From: Candidatus Dormiibacterota bacterium
GTDB lineage: Bacteria > Chloroflexota > Dormibacteria > Dormibacterales > Dormibacteraceae
NCBI GenBank assembly: GCA_955652705.1
Contig: CATPBK010000077.1
Location: 1 to 51,449 of the forward strand
Direction of reading: 5' to 3'
DNA length: 51,449 nucleotides
Shown: positions 1-7,527 of the stretch, piece after piece
Numbering within the stretch: position 1 is the stretch's first letter
Layout: the number at the start of each line of letters is the position of its first letter
Made by a program: the position numbers and the translations under genes
Notes under the pieces: generated by a model
The model's database searches: none
Seen by the model: the letters and a program-made list of their open reading frames with translations, nothing else
Told to the model about the DNA's origin: nothing

Positions 1-1
1 C

Positions 2-163
2 CTCTACGACGAGGACGAGCTGGCCGACTGGGTGCCCCAGGTCCGGGCCGCCGCCCGCAAGGCGGCCCAGACGCACGTGCTCATGAACAACTGCTTCGGA
101 AACTATGGAACGACGAACGCTCGCGAGTTCGTCTCTTTGCTGCGTCAGGCGACCGCCGGCTGA
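2..163 (+). CDS. DUF72 family protein, C-terminal end (partial)
   Basis: The last 53 codons of a gene that begins before the window, read in frame from base 2 to the TGA at 161-163. The residues LADW near the start, the stretch HVLMNNCFGNYG and the final helix with NAREF and SLLR match the usual end of DUF72 proteins, in which a conserved asparagine pair (here NN) follows a hydrophobic strand and a final helix begins with an Asn-Ala pair. DUF72 proteins fold as TIM barrels of unknown activity. Nothing can be said about start, promoter or upstream partners. No obvious terminator lies before the next gene 43 bases downstream. Confidence 0.7.
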   Translation, partial: LYDEDELADWVPQVRAAARKAAQTHVLMNNCFGNYGTTNAREFVSLLRQATAG

Positions 164-206
164 AGGCGCAAACAAATCCGCGACTCGTGCGTTAGTTCCA
201 TAACAC

Positions 207-761
207 GTGATTGACTACGGCCGTTTCCGATGGCAACATGCGCGGGTGCCAAAAGTGGCCCAGCGCGGCCAGGCCATGGTCGAATTCGCGCTGGTGTCGA
301 TAACCCTCTTTTTCCTGGTCTTTGCTGCGCTCGACGGCTCGCTCCTCATCTTCTCCTTCGGCACTGCGCGTTTTGCCGCGGGCGAGGCGGCCCGGCTGGT
401 CTCCGAGGAAGGCAATCTGCCGAGCACTGATACCGACGCCGTGAGAATCGTCCGGAACACCGCCCTGGGCGCCACGTCGTTGGCGCACGTCGACGAGATC
501 GACATCTTCCGGCTTACCCAGGACGGGTCCGGCAATCTCAACATCGACTTCAGCAAGTACAACAAGTACAAGCTGGACGGAACGCCCATCGGGTCTGTCA
601 CTTGGAACCCAGCCACCCGGAACGTGAACAACGGTCAGAGCGACTTCGCGGGCGTCGAGATCTTCTACACGTACAACTGGAAGACGGGCATTTTTGCGCC
701 CGCGCCGCCCATGCGCCTGACCGCGCTTTTCGAGATCCGGCTGGAGCCCCAGAACTACTGA
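207..761 (+). CDS. TadE-like pilus assembly protein
   Basis: A 184-residue protein with a short basic N-terminus, the TadE signature RGQAMVEFAL at about residues 20-29, and one hydrophobic segment (about 30-55) that would anchor it in the membrane. The remainder is predicted to be extracytoplasmic. TadE/TadF proteins are pseudopilins of Tad (Flp) pilus systems, processed like prepilins. The only in-frame start before the signature is GTG at 207, with no clear ribosome-binding site. Its stop shares one base with the start of the next gene (TGATG), so the three Tad genes are probably co-translated. The Tad secretion ATPase, platform proteins and Flp pilin are not in the window; they may lie elsewhere. 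Confidence 0.75.
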   Translation: MIDYGRFRWQHARVPKVAQRGQAMVEFALVSITLFFLVFAALDGSLLIFSFGTARFAAGEAARLVSEEGNLPSTDTDAVRIVRNTALGATSLAHVDEIDIFRLTQDGSGNLNIDFSKYNKYKLDGTPIGSVTWNPATRNVNNGQSDFAGVEIFYTYNWKTGIFAPAPPMRLTALFEIRLEPQNY

Positions 762-1315
762 TGCTGCAGCTCAAACGATTGCTTCACAGCCGGGGCGGCC
801 AATCGCTGATCGAATTCGCGATCGCGGCGCCCATCCTGCTCTTTCTCTTTCTGGGTGCCTTCGACGTGGGCGTGATGATCTCGGACAAGGTCGTGGCCGG
901 CTACTCGGTGCGGCAGGGCGCCCGGCTGGCCAGTGAGCTGGGCGGAACCCAGACCAATCCCGGAATGACGACCCTTCAGCTCGACCAGGATGTTGTCAAG
1001 AACGTACTCACGGTCGCCAAGGCGATGAACTATTCGGTGATCACCGAGGTCGACATCTACCGGCCGACCAACCCGAACGGCAACCTGACGCTGGGTACCG
1101 ACCAGCTGAACCGCTACGACATCAACGGCAACCTGATGGCCAACTCGGCGGGCAACCCGCCTTTTCCCATCACGAACCGCAGCCAGACTCCGCCGGGCGA
1201 GACCTCGATCGGAATCAAGCTCTTCTGGACCTACCATCCGCCCTCCGGCGGGTTGAGCTTCACCGCCAACCTGACCGAGTTCGCGGTCATGAAAGCCTCA
1301 CCGGTACTGATCTGA
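761..1315 (+). CDS. second TadE/TadF-like pseudopilin
   Basis: A 184-residue protein starting at ATG 761, which overlaps the previous stop by one base. It has the TadE hallmark GGQSLIEFAI at about residues 12-21 followed by one long hydrophobic segment (LLFLFLGAFDVGVMI). The region after the membrane segment (QGARLASELGG) is typical of TadE family members. It resembles its upstream neighbour, suggesting a duplicated pair, as with TadE and TadF in other Tad loci. The rest is a Gly/Asn-rich outer domain without recognised motifs. The stop again overlaps the next start as TGATG. Confidence 0.75.
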   Translation: MLQLKRLLHSRGGQSLIEFAIAAPILLFLFLGAFDVGVMISDKVVAGYSVRQGARLASELGGTQTNPGMTTLQLDQDVVKNVLTVAKAMNYSVITEVDIYRPTNPNGNLTLGTDQLNRYDINGNLMANSAGNPPFPITNRSQTPPGETSIGIKLFWTYHPPSGGLSFTANLTEFAVMKASPVLI

Positions 1316-3147
1316 TGCGGCATTGGATCGAGATCCGGATCGGCCGCCAGCCGGGGCAGGCGATCGTGCTGGTGGTGTTCATGATCATGGCGCTCTTCGC
1401 AGGCGTGGGGATCGCAATCGACGCCGGCTCCGGCTACTACACGAACACGCTCTGCGAGCGGGCGGCCGCCGCCGCAGCGCTCTCGGGCGTGGTCTTCATG
1501 CCTTACAACTTCACGACGCCGAGCCCGGCTGGAAGCCGGAACGACGCCTCGGACCGCGCCGTCGACGAGGCCAAGCGCAACGGGCTCGACGCGGCGACGC
1601 AGGCAGGCACGGTGGTCACGCCGGCTGCGGTCCCAGGAGCCTCGAACAAGCTTCAGGTCACTGTCCAGAAGATGGCACCGGTTTATTTCATGCAGGTCTT
1701 CGGAATCGGGCCTTATCCGGTCTCGCGAGTGGCGATCGCGACTTATTTGCCCCCTCTTTCATTGGGCCAGCCCGGAAATGTGATCGGCTCGACCGTCTCC
1801 CAGCTCGGCAACGGCGGCTACTACTTCATGCGGACCGAGGGCTGGAACGTGGCCCGGGACCAGGGCGACGGTTTCACGCCCAACCCCAGCTTGGGTGGCT
1901 GCGGGGCCTGTCCGACGAACGACGTCCACCAGATCAGCGCCACCAACGGCGTGGACACTGCCGATCCCAGCCTGCCCGATCGCGGTGGCTACAACTACAA
2001 GATCGTCGTCCCAGCCGGGAGCACGGCGCGGGTCCAGGTCTACAACGCCGCTTTCGCGCCCGAATTCGGCACCCACAACTTTTGCGAGAACTGGAAGACT
2101 GGCTTTGCGCAGCGCACCTGCTCACCCGGCAGCAACTACTACATGCATGAGGACGACAGCTGCTGCGTTGCGCAGGGTGACAAGACGACCTATTCGGCCA
2201 TGGAGTACACGCTCTTCAGCGCTCCCAGCGTCTTCATCCGGGGCAGCGACACCAAGCTCACGCAGATGGTCGTGAAGCCGATCGACGCGAGCAACTTCGG
2301 GGGCACCCCGCCGACTTACAGCAATGTGAACACCGGGGCGCCGATCACCCAGACCTACAACGCCGTGACGGGCGCCCCCACGAACATGCTCGTCTACCAC
2401 AGCTGGATCGACGTCGCGACCTACCGCGGTGACCTGACCGAGCCGACCTTAGTTAGCTACAAGCCCGGGTTCGGACCGCTGGGTGGCGCGTTGGGTCCGG
2501 GAACTTATCGCCTCCGCTTCGATACGTTGAACTACGACGGCAGCAACCCGCCAGGCAACTCGGCAGCGCACAAGGGCCTGGCCGTGCGCGTGACCGATGC
2601 GGGTGGCAGCAGCCCATGTGCAGCCTGCTCACTATCGGCCATGAACGACATGGCGATCTTCACTCCGGTTGACACCAGCGGCGGCGCGGCCGGCGTCTTC
2701 AAGCTGCCGCTCTTCCAGCTGCCTCCCGACTATGCAGGCAGGACCCTGGGCGTCGACCTCTTCGACGTCGGGGACATGTCAGGCAGCGGGAACATCTACA
2801 TCGGGCTGATCGATCCCCGCACCAACGCCCTGGCGAACGTCTCGCCGAACACGGTTTCGATTTGGGACCTGGGGACTCAGCGCAGCAACTACGGCACGGG
2901 CGCGGCGACGCTGCTTGGTACCTCCACCATCGCTGAGACCCTCTGCACCACAGGCAGCACGTATAACTGCGCCAGCAGGTGGTACCACTTCGACGTGCCT
3001 ATACCGGGCAACTACAATCCGGGAGCCAACCCGAACAACTGGTGGTGGTCCCTTCAGTACCGGACCACGGCCAACGTCACCGCGGCTGACACCGTCACCA
3101 TCGCGCTCTACCTGAAGGGCAACCCCGCCCACCTGCTGCAGAGCTAG
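1315..3147 (+). CDS. TadG-like pilus-associated protein with large extracytoplasmic domain
   Basis: A 610-residue protein. The N-terminus (QAIVLVVFMIMALFAGVGIA, about residues 15-34) is the hydrophobic anchor seen in TadG-like proteins, followed by DAGSGYYTNTLCERAAAAAA, which matches the TadG pattern where a membrane helix leads into an Ala-rich helix. The rest is a large Gly/Asn/Thr-rich region with several cysteine pairs (GCGACPTND, SSPCAACS, DSCCVA), probably disulfide-bonded outside the cell. TadG members often carry von Willebrand A domains; no MIDAS motif (DxSxS) is obvious here. The reading frame is open throughout. Its TAG stop lies in the palindrome CTAG (3144-3147), which also encodes the stop of the convergent polymerase gene. 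Confidence 0.65.
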   Translation: MRHWIEIRIGRQPGQAIVLVVFMIMALFAGVGIAIDAGSGYYTNTLCERAAAAAALSGVVFMPYNFTTPSPAGSRNDASDRAVDEAKRNGLDAATQAGTVVTPAAVPGASNKLQVTVQKMAPVYFMQVFGIGPYPVSRVAIATYLPPLSLGQPGNVIGSTVSQLGNGGYYFMRTEGWNVARDQGDGFTPNPSLGGCGACPTNDVHQISATNGVDTADPSLPDRGGYNYKIVVPAGSTARVQVYNAAFAPEFGTHNFCENWKTGFAQRTCSPGSNYYMHEDDSCCVAQGDKTTYSAMEYTLFSAPSVFIRGSDTKLTQMVVKPIDASNFGGTPPTYSNVNTGAPITQTYNAVTGAPTNMLVYHSWIDVATYRGDLTEPTLVSYKPGFGPLGGALGPGTYRLRFDTLNYDGSNPPGNSAAHKGLAVRVTDAGGSSPCAACSLSAMNDMAIFTPVDTSGGAAGVFKLPLFQLPPDYAGRTLGVDLFDVGDMSGSGNIYIGLIDPRTNALANVSPNTVSIWDLGTQRSNYGTGAATLLGTSTIAETLCTTGSTYNCASRWYHFDVPIPGNYNPGANPNNWWWSLQYRTTANVTAADTVTIALYLKGNPAHLLQS

Positions 3148-4136
3148 CCACGCGGGTTGCGGGCGCTCTGCGGCCTCGGCCGGGCCCGCGGCTTGCGCTT
3201 CCGCTGCGGCGCGACTTCCACTCCCTGCAGCGCCGGTAGTTTCTGTTTCAGCTTCAGGACTGGCTCGAAGAGGTCGCCGAGCTCGGCCACCCGCTTCAGG
3301 ACCTGGTCGGAAAGAAAGACCAGCCGTTGCGGATCGCCCGAGTCACGACAGGCCTCGACCTCCTCCCAGGTGACCGGCGTCGAGACCGTCGGGCGTTCGC
3401 GCGCCCGCAGCGAGTAGACGGTGATGGTCGTCTTGATGCGGTCGTTCTGGCTCCAGTCCACGAACACCTTGCCTTCGCGCGCGACCTTACTCATCTTCGA
3501 GAGGATGAGGTCCGGGTGCTGCTTCTCCAGCACCTCCGCGAGCGCGTGGGCGAAGGGCTTGGTGTCGTCATAGGTGACTGGCGTGTTCAGCGGCACATAG
3601 AGCTGCAGCCCTTTCGAACCTGACGTCTTGGCAAAGCTCTTGAGCTTCAGCTCCGCCAGGATGTCGCGGATCCAGAGGCCCACCTGGCAGCACTGCACGA
3701 TGTTGGCCGGCGGACCCGGGTCGAGGTCGTAGACCATCATGGTCGGACGGTTGACGTCGGATGCGAGGCAGAGGTTGGTGTGCAGCTCGAGATCGGCCAG
3801 GTTGGCCAGCCAGACCAGTGTGGGCAGGTCGTTGCAGACCGTGAAGTCGACGTTGCGCTGGTTGCCGAAGCTCCAAACAGCTTGCGTCTTGACCCACTCT
3901 GGCCGGTGCCTGGGACTCTGCTTTTCGAAGAAGTAGTCCTGGTCGACCCCGTTGGGATAGCGCTTCAGCGTGAGGAGCCGTTCCCTCAAGTGCGGCAGCA
4001 GCCACGGCGAGATGCGCGTGTAGTAGTCGATCACCTGGCCTTTCGTGAAGCCGGTGGCCGGGTAGAGGATCTTGTCGAGGTTCGAGAGCTTGAGCTGGCG
4101 GCCCTCGACCACGACTTCGACTGTGGCCGGGCTCAC
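3144..4136 (-). CDS. ligD: LigD-type NHEJ polymerase (PolDom), stand-alone
   Basis: A 330-residue primase-polymerase of the archaeo-eukaryotic primase superfamily, which fills gaps and adds nucleotides at DNA ends during bacterial non-homologous end joining. The catalytic acidic residues are visible: DLD at 137-139 and the aspartate of VDWSQN at 227, with the SGSKG loop at 172-176. Numbering and spacing agree closely with the mycobacterial LigD polymerase domain. The ligase and phosphoesterase domains are absent, so a separate ATP-dependent ligase must be sought elsewhere. The tail (about 300-330) is Arg/Lys/Pro-rich. The start is GTG at 4136, overlapping the Ku stop by four bases (GTGA), so the pair is translationally coupled. 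Confidence 0.92.
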   Translation of the reverse strand: MSPATVEVVVEGRQLKLSNLDKILYPATGFTKGQVIDYYTRISPWLLPHLRERLLTLKRYPNGVDQDYFFEKQSPRHRPEWVKTQAVWSFGNQRNVDFTVCNDLPTLVWLANLADLELHTNLCLASDVNRPTMMVYDLDPGPPANIVQCCQVGLWIRDILAELKLKSFAKTSGSKGLQLYVPLNTPVTYDDTKPFAHALAEVLEKQHPDLILSKMSKVAREGKVFVDWSQNDRIKTTITVYSLRARERPTVSTPVTWEEVEACRDSGDPQRLVFLSDQVLKRVAELGDLFEPVLKLKQKLPALQGVEVAPQRKRKPRARPRPQSARNPRG

Positions 4137-4972
4137 GCGCTCCTGCGCTTACGCGCCCGCGCGGGCTTCGCCTCCTCGACCGGCGCCTCGTCGCGCCTGT
4201 CCTTGGCCGCCGCCAGGCTGGCTTCGAGCGCCGCCATCAGGTCGACCACGGGTGCCTGCTCCTCTTCGACGGGCGCCGCCGCGATCTCCTGGCCGGCGGC
4301 TTTCTTCTCGATCAGCTCCAGCACACGCTCGCGGTAGTCGTCCCGGTACTGCTCGGGACGCCACTCGGAAGTCAGCGATTCGATCAGCTGGTTGGCCATC
4401 TTGAGCTCCCGTTCGCTGACCTCGACGTCCTCTGGCAGGTCCTCCAGCTGGTCAGCCGAGACGACCTCGTCCGCGTAGAGCATCGAGGACATCGAAAGGG
4501 CTTCCTCGAGCGGACGGAGCGCGACCAGGTGCTGCTTTTGACGCAGGACGACGCGTGCGATGGCTACCTTCTTGGACTCCCGCATGGCCTCGAGCAAGAG
4601 CCGGTAGGCCTTGCTCGCGCCCTTCTCGGGGACCAGGTAATAGGTCGACTCGAAGTAGACGGGGTCGATCTCGTCCAGCTCGACGAAGTCCTGGATGTCG
4701 ATGGTTCGCGTCGCCTTTGGATCGAGCGAGTCGAGCTCCTCTGGCGTGATCACCACGTAGCGGTCTCGCGAGACTTCGTAGCCCTTGACGATGTGCTCGA
4801 GGGGGACCTCCTCGCCGTCCTTGGAGCAGACCCGCTTCTGCTGAATCCGGGCGCCGTCGGCATCATGCAGCTGGTGGAAACGGACGTCCTTCTTGGACGT
4901 GGCACCGAAAAGTTTGACGGGGACGTTGACCAGACCGAAACTGATCGACCCGCTCCAGATGGCTCTGGGCAT
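4133..4972 (-). CDS. ku: Ku protein (non-homologous end joining)
   Basis: A 279-residue bacterial Ku. The start MPRAIWSGSISFGLVNVPV is diagnostic, followed by the conserved HQLH, the basic CSKDG region, RTIDIQDFV, and the DPVYFESTYYLVP strand of the ring that encircles a broken DNA end. A homodimer would recruit LigD. After the core (about residue 240) comes an Ala/Glu-rich and then Arg/Lys-rich tail (ARARKRRSA), the kind of basic extension that tunes DNA binding in bacterial Ku. ATG at 4972 is the only sensible start. It is the first gene of a two-gene operon with the polymerase. The upstream 100 bases hold the promoter, with no certain -35/-10. Confidence 0.95.
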   Translation of the reverse strand: MPRAIWSGSISFGLVNVPVKLFGATSKKDVRFHQLHDADGARIQQKRVCSKDGEEVPLEHIVKGYEVSRDRYVVITPEELDSLDPKATRTIDIQDFVELDEIDPVYFESTYYLVPEKGASKAYRLLLEAMRESKKVAIARVVLRQKQHLVALRPLEEALSMSSMLYADEVVSADQLEDLPEDVEVSERELKMANQLIESLTSEWRPEQYRDDYRERVLELIEKKAAGQEIAAAPVEEEQAPVVDLMAALEASLAAAKDRRDEAPVEEAKPARARKRRSA

Positions 4973-5075
4973 CTGAGGAAACTACCTCCTGGCACGACGC
5001 GCGGTTGCGCTTTAGGTGCCTAGCAAATTCTGGTTCTTATCGGAACCAGTTTACGGCGGCCCGGAATATATCACG

Positions 5076-5277
5076 GGCAGGGTGCTGAGAAAGGGCGTCG
5101 AGCGCTGAGCCCGATCCTGGCGAGTCGAGCCGGCGAAGGCGACGGAGCACCGGAAGAATGGCAGCCGAAGTTGCCTGACTGAGGAGCGGACGAGCCGACT
5201 GACGGATCGGCCGCCCAGGGCGACTCAGCGCCGACGCACAGCCCGCAGGGCCGGGAACCCTTTTTCAGCAGCCTGCC
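5076..5277 (+). repeat. 200-bp palindromic element, copy A
   Basis: A 202-bp non-coding element with near-perfect 20-bp inverted ends: 5076-5095 pairs with 5258-5277 except at two positions. A second copy lies at 36597-36796 in the same orientation. Over 142 aligned bases (5096-5237 here) the two copies differ at only eight positions. Inside the ends, GCGTCG plus GCGCTGAG (from about 5094) pairs with CTCAGCGC plus CGACGC (5223-5237) with one bulge, so most of the element could fold as one long imperfect stem. A T-run at 5261-5265 follows a GC-rich stretch, so plus-strand transcripts could also terminate here. The TGCTGAAAAA-like ends resemble insertion-sequence ends, so a MITE-like origin is possible. 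Confidence 0.8.
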
Positions 5278-5301
5278 TTGACGCCCCGCCAAGTAGCTTG
5301 G

Positions 5302-5607
5302 CTAAGGCCTGCGGCGTCCGAAAAAGCCGTTGGCGGGCCGGGCATGGGCGTGGAAGTGATCAGGGATCTTCCGCATCTCGCCGTCGAGCCACCAGCCCTC
5401 CGGGTACTCGGCGTCGGCGATGGCGCCGAGCCGCCCCAGAAGCAGCTCGCGCGTGGGCTCGTCGGGAAGCCCATGGCTTTTCCAGACCACCATCGGCGTC
5501 GAGCAGATCGTGCAGTCGGCGACCCAGCACTGCTCGTCCTCGTAGTACCAATGGCTGATGCGCTCGGCGGCGCAGAGCAGGCAGTCCGGGCCCGTCACGA
5601 TCTTCAC
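5302..5607 (-). CDS. small HIT-like cysteine-rich protein
   Basis: A 101-residue protein not tied to a named function. Visible features are two CxxC motifs, CLLC (about residue 9) and CTIC (about residue 32), which could bind zinc, a W/H-rich middle (MVVWKSHGLP), and HFHAHARP near the end. The alternating histidines resemble the HxHxH triad of HIT-family nucleotide hydrolases, but the order and length are not those of a full HIT domain. The start is ATG at 5607. It is transcribed alone, divergent from the membrane protein 62 bases away. It may be a conserved hypothetical metal-binding protein; the function is open. Confidence 0.55.
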   Translation of the reverse strand: MKIVTGPDCLLCAAERISHWYYEDEQCWVADCTICSTPMVVWKSHGLPDEPTRELLLGRLGAIADAEYPEGWWLDGEMRKIPDHFHAHARPANGFFGRRRP

Positions 5608-5669
5608 CTTAGGCCCACTGCCAGGGAACCGGGTGACCTGCCCGCCGCCCGCTACTCTGTACGGCGGCG

Positions 5670-6509
5670 ATGGGTAAGAAGCGGGTCCAGTCCAAGCAGG
5701 TCCGCCGCCAGATGCGGCAGATCAAACCAAAAGCCCAGGCGGCCCAGCCCACGGCGGCCCAGCAGCGCCGCCAGCGGGAACGCTACGTGGAGTCGGGTGG
5801 CTTCCTGCAGGGCTACTCGCCGGAGTTCGTGATGCGCCTCGGCTACATCTCCGCCGGCGTGGCTGTGGTCTCCCTGCTGGTCATGGTGGAGCTGATCCTG
5901 GGCCCCTTGGCGCCCAAGGGCCTGGTCGTTCGCATCGTCGCCGCCGGCGCCTGGCTCGTCCCGATCGTCTTTCTGGTCAGCTTCGTGGCACCCGGCGTCC
6001 GGCTGGCCTGGAAGGACCTTCACACGCAGCCGAAGGTGGTCCAGGGTCAGCTGCTCGGCGCCAGCACGGTCAGCACCTCGTTCGGCCTGGGCATGATCAT
6101 GCTGCGCACGCGCAGCGGCAACGAGCAGTTCTTCTGCCCGCCGGAGAAGCTGGCCAAAGTTCCCGGCAACGTGGTGTCGGTCGTCCTCAGCGTGACCCCG
6201 AACCTGCGCCACGTGCGAACGGTCTCCGTGATGGGTCAGCGGCAGGTGGGACGGCCGGAGCCGCCGGTGCCTGAAGTGGTCCGGCGGCTCCGCCTGCTCC
6301 CGATCGCCACCCCAGCGGCCCTCGCCCTCACCGCGATCCTGGGCGACGACGTGACCGCCTTCCTGCCGTTCCAGCCCGAGGCGCTGCACGCAGTCCTCGC
6401 CCTGGCGGTCGGCGCGGTCCTGGCCGGGGGTGTGTTCGGCGCGTCGTTCCTCTACCAACGACGCCTGGTCGCCGAAGCCCAGGCGCTGGTTCCAGGAGGA
6501 GTCGGCTAG
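5670..6509 (+). CDS. hypothetical four-helix membrane protein with basic N-terminus
   Basis: A 279-residue protein. The first 45 residues are rich in Lys, Arg and Gln (KKRVQSKQVRRQMRQIKPK) and probably cytoplasmic. Hydrophobic segments lie at about 53-80, 85-110, 205-222 and 238-262. Between the second and fourth segments is a soluble region of about 90 residues. I recognise no family or catalytic motif. The frame is open and codon use is like the neighbours. The start ATG at 5670 fits the basic cytoplasmic tail. A perfect hairpin begins three bases after the stop. Confidence 0.55.
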   Translation: MGKKRVQSKQVRRQMRQIKPKAQAAQPTAAQQRRQRERYVESGGFLQGYSPEFVMRLGYISAGVAVVSLLVMVELILGPLAPKGLVVRIVAAGAWLVPIVFLVSFVAPGVRLAWKDLHTQPKVVQGQLLGASTVSTSFGLGMIMLRTRSGNEQFFCPPEKLAKVPGNVVSVVLSVTPNLRHVRTVSVMGQRQVGRPEPPVPEVVRRLRLLPIATPAALALTAILGDDVTAFLPFQPEALHAVLALAVGAVLAGGVFGASFLYQRRLVAEAQALVPGGVG

Positions 6510-6512
6510 CAG

Positions 6513-6542
6513 CGTGGGGGGAACGTGCTCGTTCCCCCCACG
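6513..6542 (+). terminator. 13-bp perfect hairpin after stop, followed by CCCCC
   Basis: CGTGGGGGGAACG (6513-6525) pairs perfectly with CGTTCCCCCCACG (6530-6542) around the loop TGCT. It starts three bases after the stop of the preceding gene and is followed by GAAACCCCCTT rather than a T-run. A mirror-image relative lies at 6719-6744 at the end of the convergent gene. Position suggests transcription termination or mRNA 3'-end protection; the lack of U residues makes it unlike a classical intrinsic terminator. Confidence 0.55.
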
Positions 6543-6718
6543 AAACCCCCTTCAGGAAGCCGATGCGCAGCGCGTGCTGGCCTAGAAGGGACCCAAACGG
6601 AGCAGCAAAGCCACTTCTTCCTCTTGAAAGTCAAACGACGTGCGTAGGCCCGGCTTTGCCGGGCCGGGTGAGTTGGAGCCAAGCGCTCACCCATACGTCG
6701 TGCTGCGGGAGGGGGCTC

Positions 6719-6744
6719 CGTGGGGGAGGCCTGCCTCCCCCACG
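6719..6744 (-). terminator. 12-bp hairpin after stop of the minus-strand gene
   Basis: CGTGGGGGAGGC (6719-6730) pairs with GCCTCCCCCACG (6733-6744). Read on the minus strand, it begins eight bases after the stop of the 6752-7171 gene and is followed by GAGCCCCCTC, the same layout as the hairpin at 6513-6542 (GTGGGGG stem, a few bases, then CCCCCT). The two sit in opposite orientation at the ends of two convergent genes. The 176 bases between them hold no gene that I can support. Confidence 0.5.
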
Positions 6745-6751
6745 CCCGTGT

Positions 6752-7171
6752 CTAGGCGCGCGCTCCCTGCGCGGACCCGGTGTGCATCGGCGAGGTCTCC
6801 TCGTGGGGGACCAGGTCGGCGCGGTGCGGATACAAGAAGATGAGAAGGCCGGCGAAGATCAGCGCGATCACGAACGGGATGACCTGGAAGGGGGCCCCGA
6901 ACGCGAAACCGGCGATGACGTCGTAGACCAGGACGAGGACGGCGTAGAGGATCGAGATCCGGACCCAGCTGACGTTCTGGGCCGGGTTCCAGGCCGCCAG
7001 GCAGATGCCGGCGCCGAACGCCATGCCGGCCACCGCAGCGTGGGTGCCGACCAGGACGTCGACCGGGAACAGGATGTTGCCGAAGCTGCTGAGGGCGGAG
7101 CCCGCTATCAGCAGCAGACCCATTAACGCCATCACGATCGTGAGAAGTCGTTGCCGCGTAAAGAATGCCAT
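6752..7171 (-). CDS. hypothetical small membrane protein (four helices)
   Basis: A 139-residue protein with four hydrophobic segments at about 8-31, 38-60, 72-92 and 95-114 and a hydrophilic tail containing PHRADLVPHEE. No family is recognised with certainty. The start at ATG 7171 is preceded by TTAGGAGGTTC, a strong ribosome-binding sequence although somewhat far away (about 13 bases). The gene stands alone, with a hairpin just after its stop and an AT-richer leader upstream (7172-7298) that probably contains its promoter. Confidence 0.55.
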   Translation of the reverse strand: MAFFTRQRLLTIVMALMGLLLIAGSALSSFGNILFPVDVLVGTHAAVAGMAFGAGICLAAWNPAQNVSWVRISILYAVLVLVYDVIAGFAFGAPFQVIPFVIALIFAGLLIFLYPHRADLVPHEETSPMHTGSAQGARA

Positions 7172-7298
7172 CGTTTAACTAGAACCTCCTAACGGCGGGA
7201 ATGTCGGCGCACAGGATAAGCGCATAACGCTGTAAAAAGAGCGACGTAATAAGAATGTTTTCCTTGCGCTTGCTTTTTCGTTGAGCCGGCTTGGGACA

Positions 7299-7517
7299 CT
7301 AGAGGACTGTAACGGCCGTTTCCAAAGCAGGCCGAAGGCTCGAAGACCGGCGTCTCAGATCGTCGGTGCCAAGGCGCGGGTGGCGCGACGTCGGATGCGC
7401 ATCCATAGATGCGCGCCGGCAAGCGCCGGGCCCCCGCAACACAGGCATCAGCGCCGGCGGGGCGCCCGGCGACCTGAGACGTCGGATGCTCCCGAAACGG
7501 CCGTTACAGTCCTCTAG
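7299..7517. repeat. 219-bp element with perfect 24-bp inverted ends, upstream of greA
   Basis: Bases 7299-7322 (beginning CTAGAGGACTGTAACGG) are the exact reverse complement of 7494-7517. Further in, GTCTCAGATCG (about 7350) pairs with CGACCTGAGAC (about 7470) with one mismatch, and the centre contains the hairpin GCGCAT-ATGCGC. The whole 219 bases can therefore fold as a long interrupted palindrome. It ends only ten bases before the greA start, so it either forms the greA 5' leader or is a mobile palindromic element inserted there. It shares no evident sequence with the 200-bp elements at 5076 and 36597. Confidence 0.75.
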
Positions 7518-7527
7518 ACTCGGTCAG

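Noticed and set aside
1323-2150. A 275-codon frame overlapping the TadG-like gene.
   Set aside because: It is an out-of-frame shadow of high-GC coding sequence, Arg-rich, while the TadG frame has the anchor and continues 610 codons.
6543-6718. A small gene between the two GTGGGGG hairpins.
   Set aside because: Only short overlapping frames without ribosome-binding sites or domain character are present.
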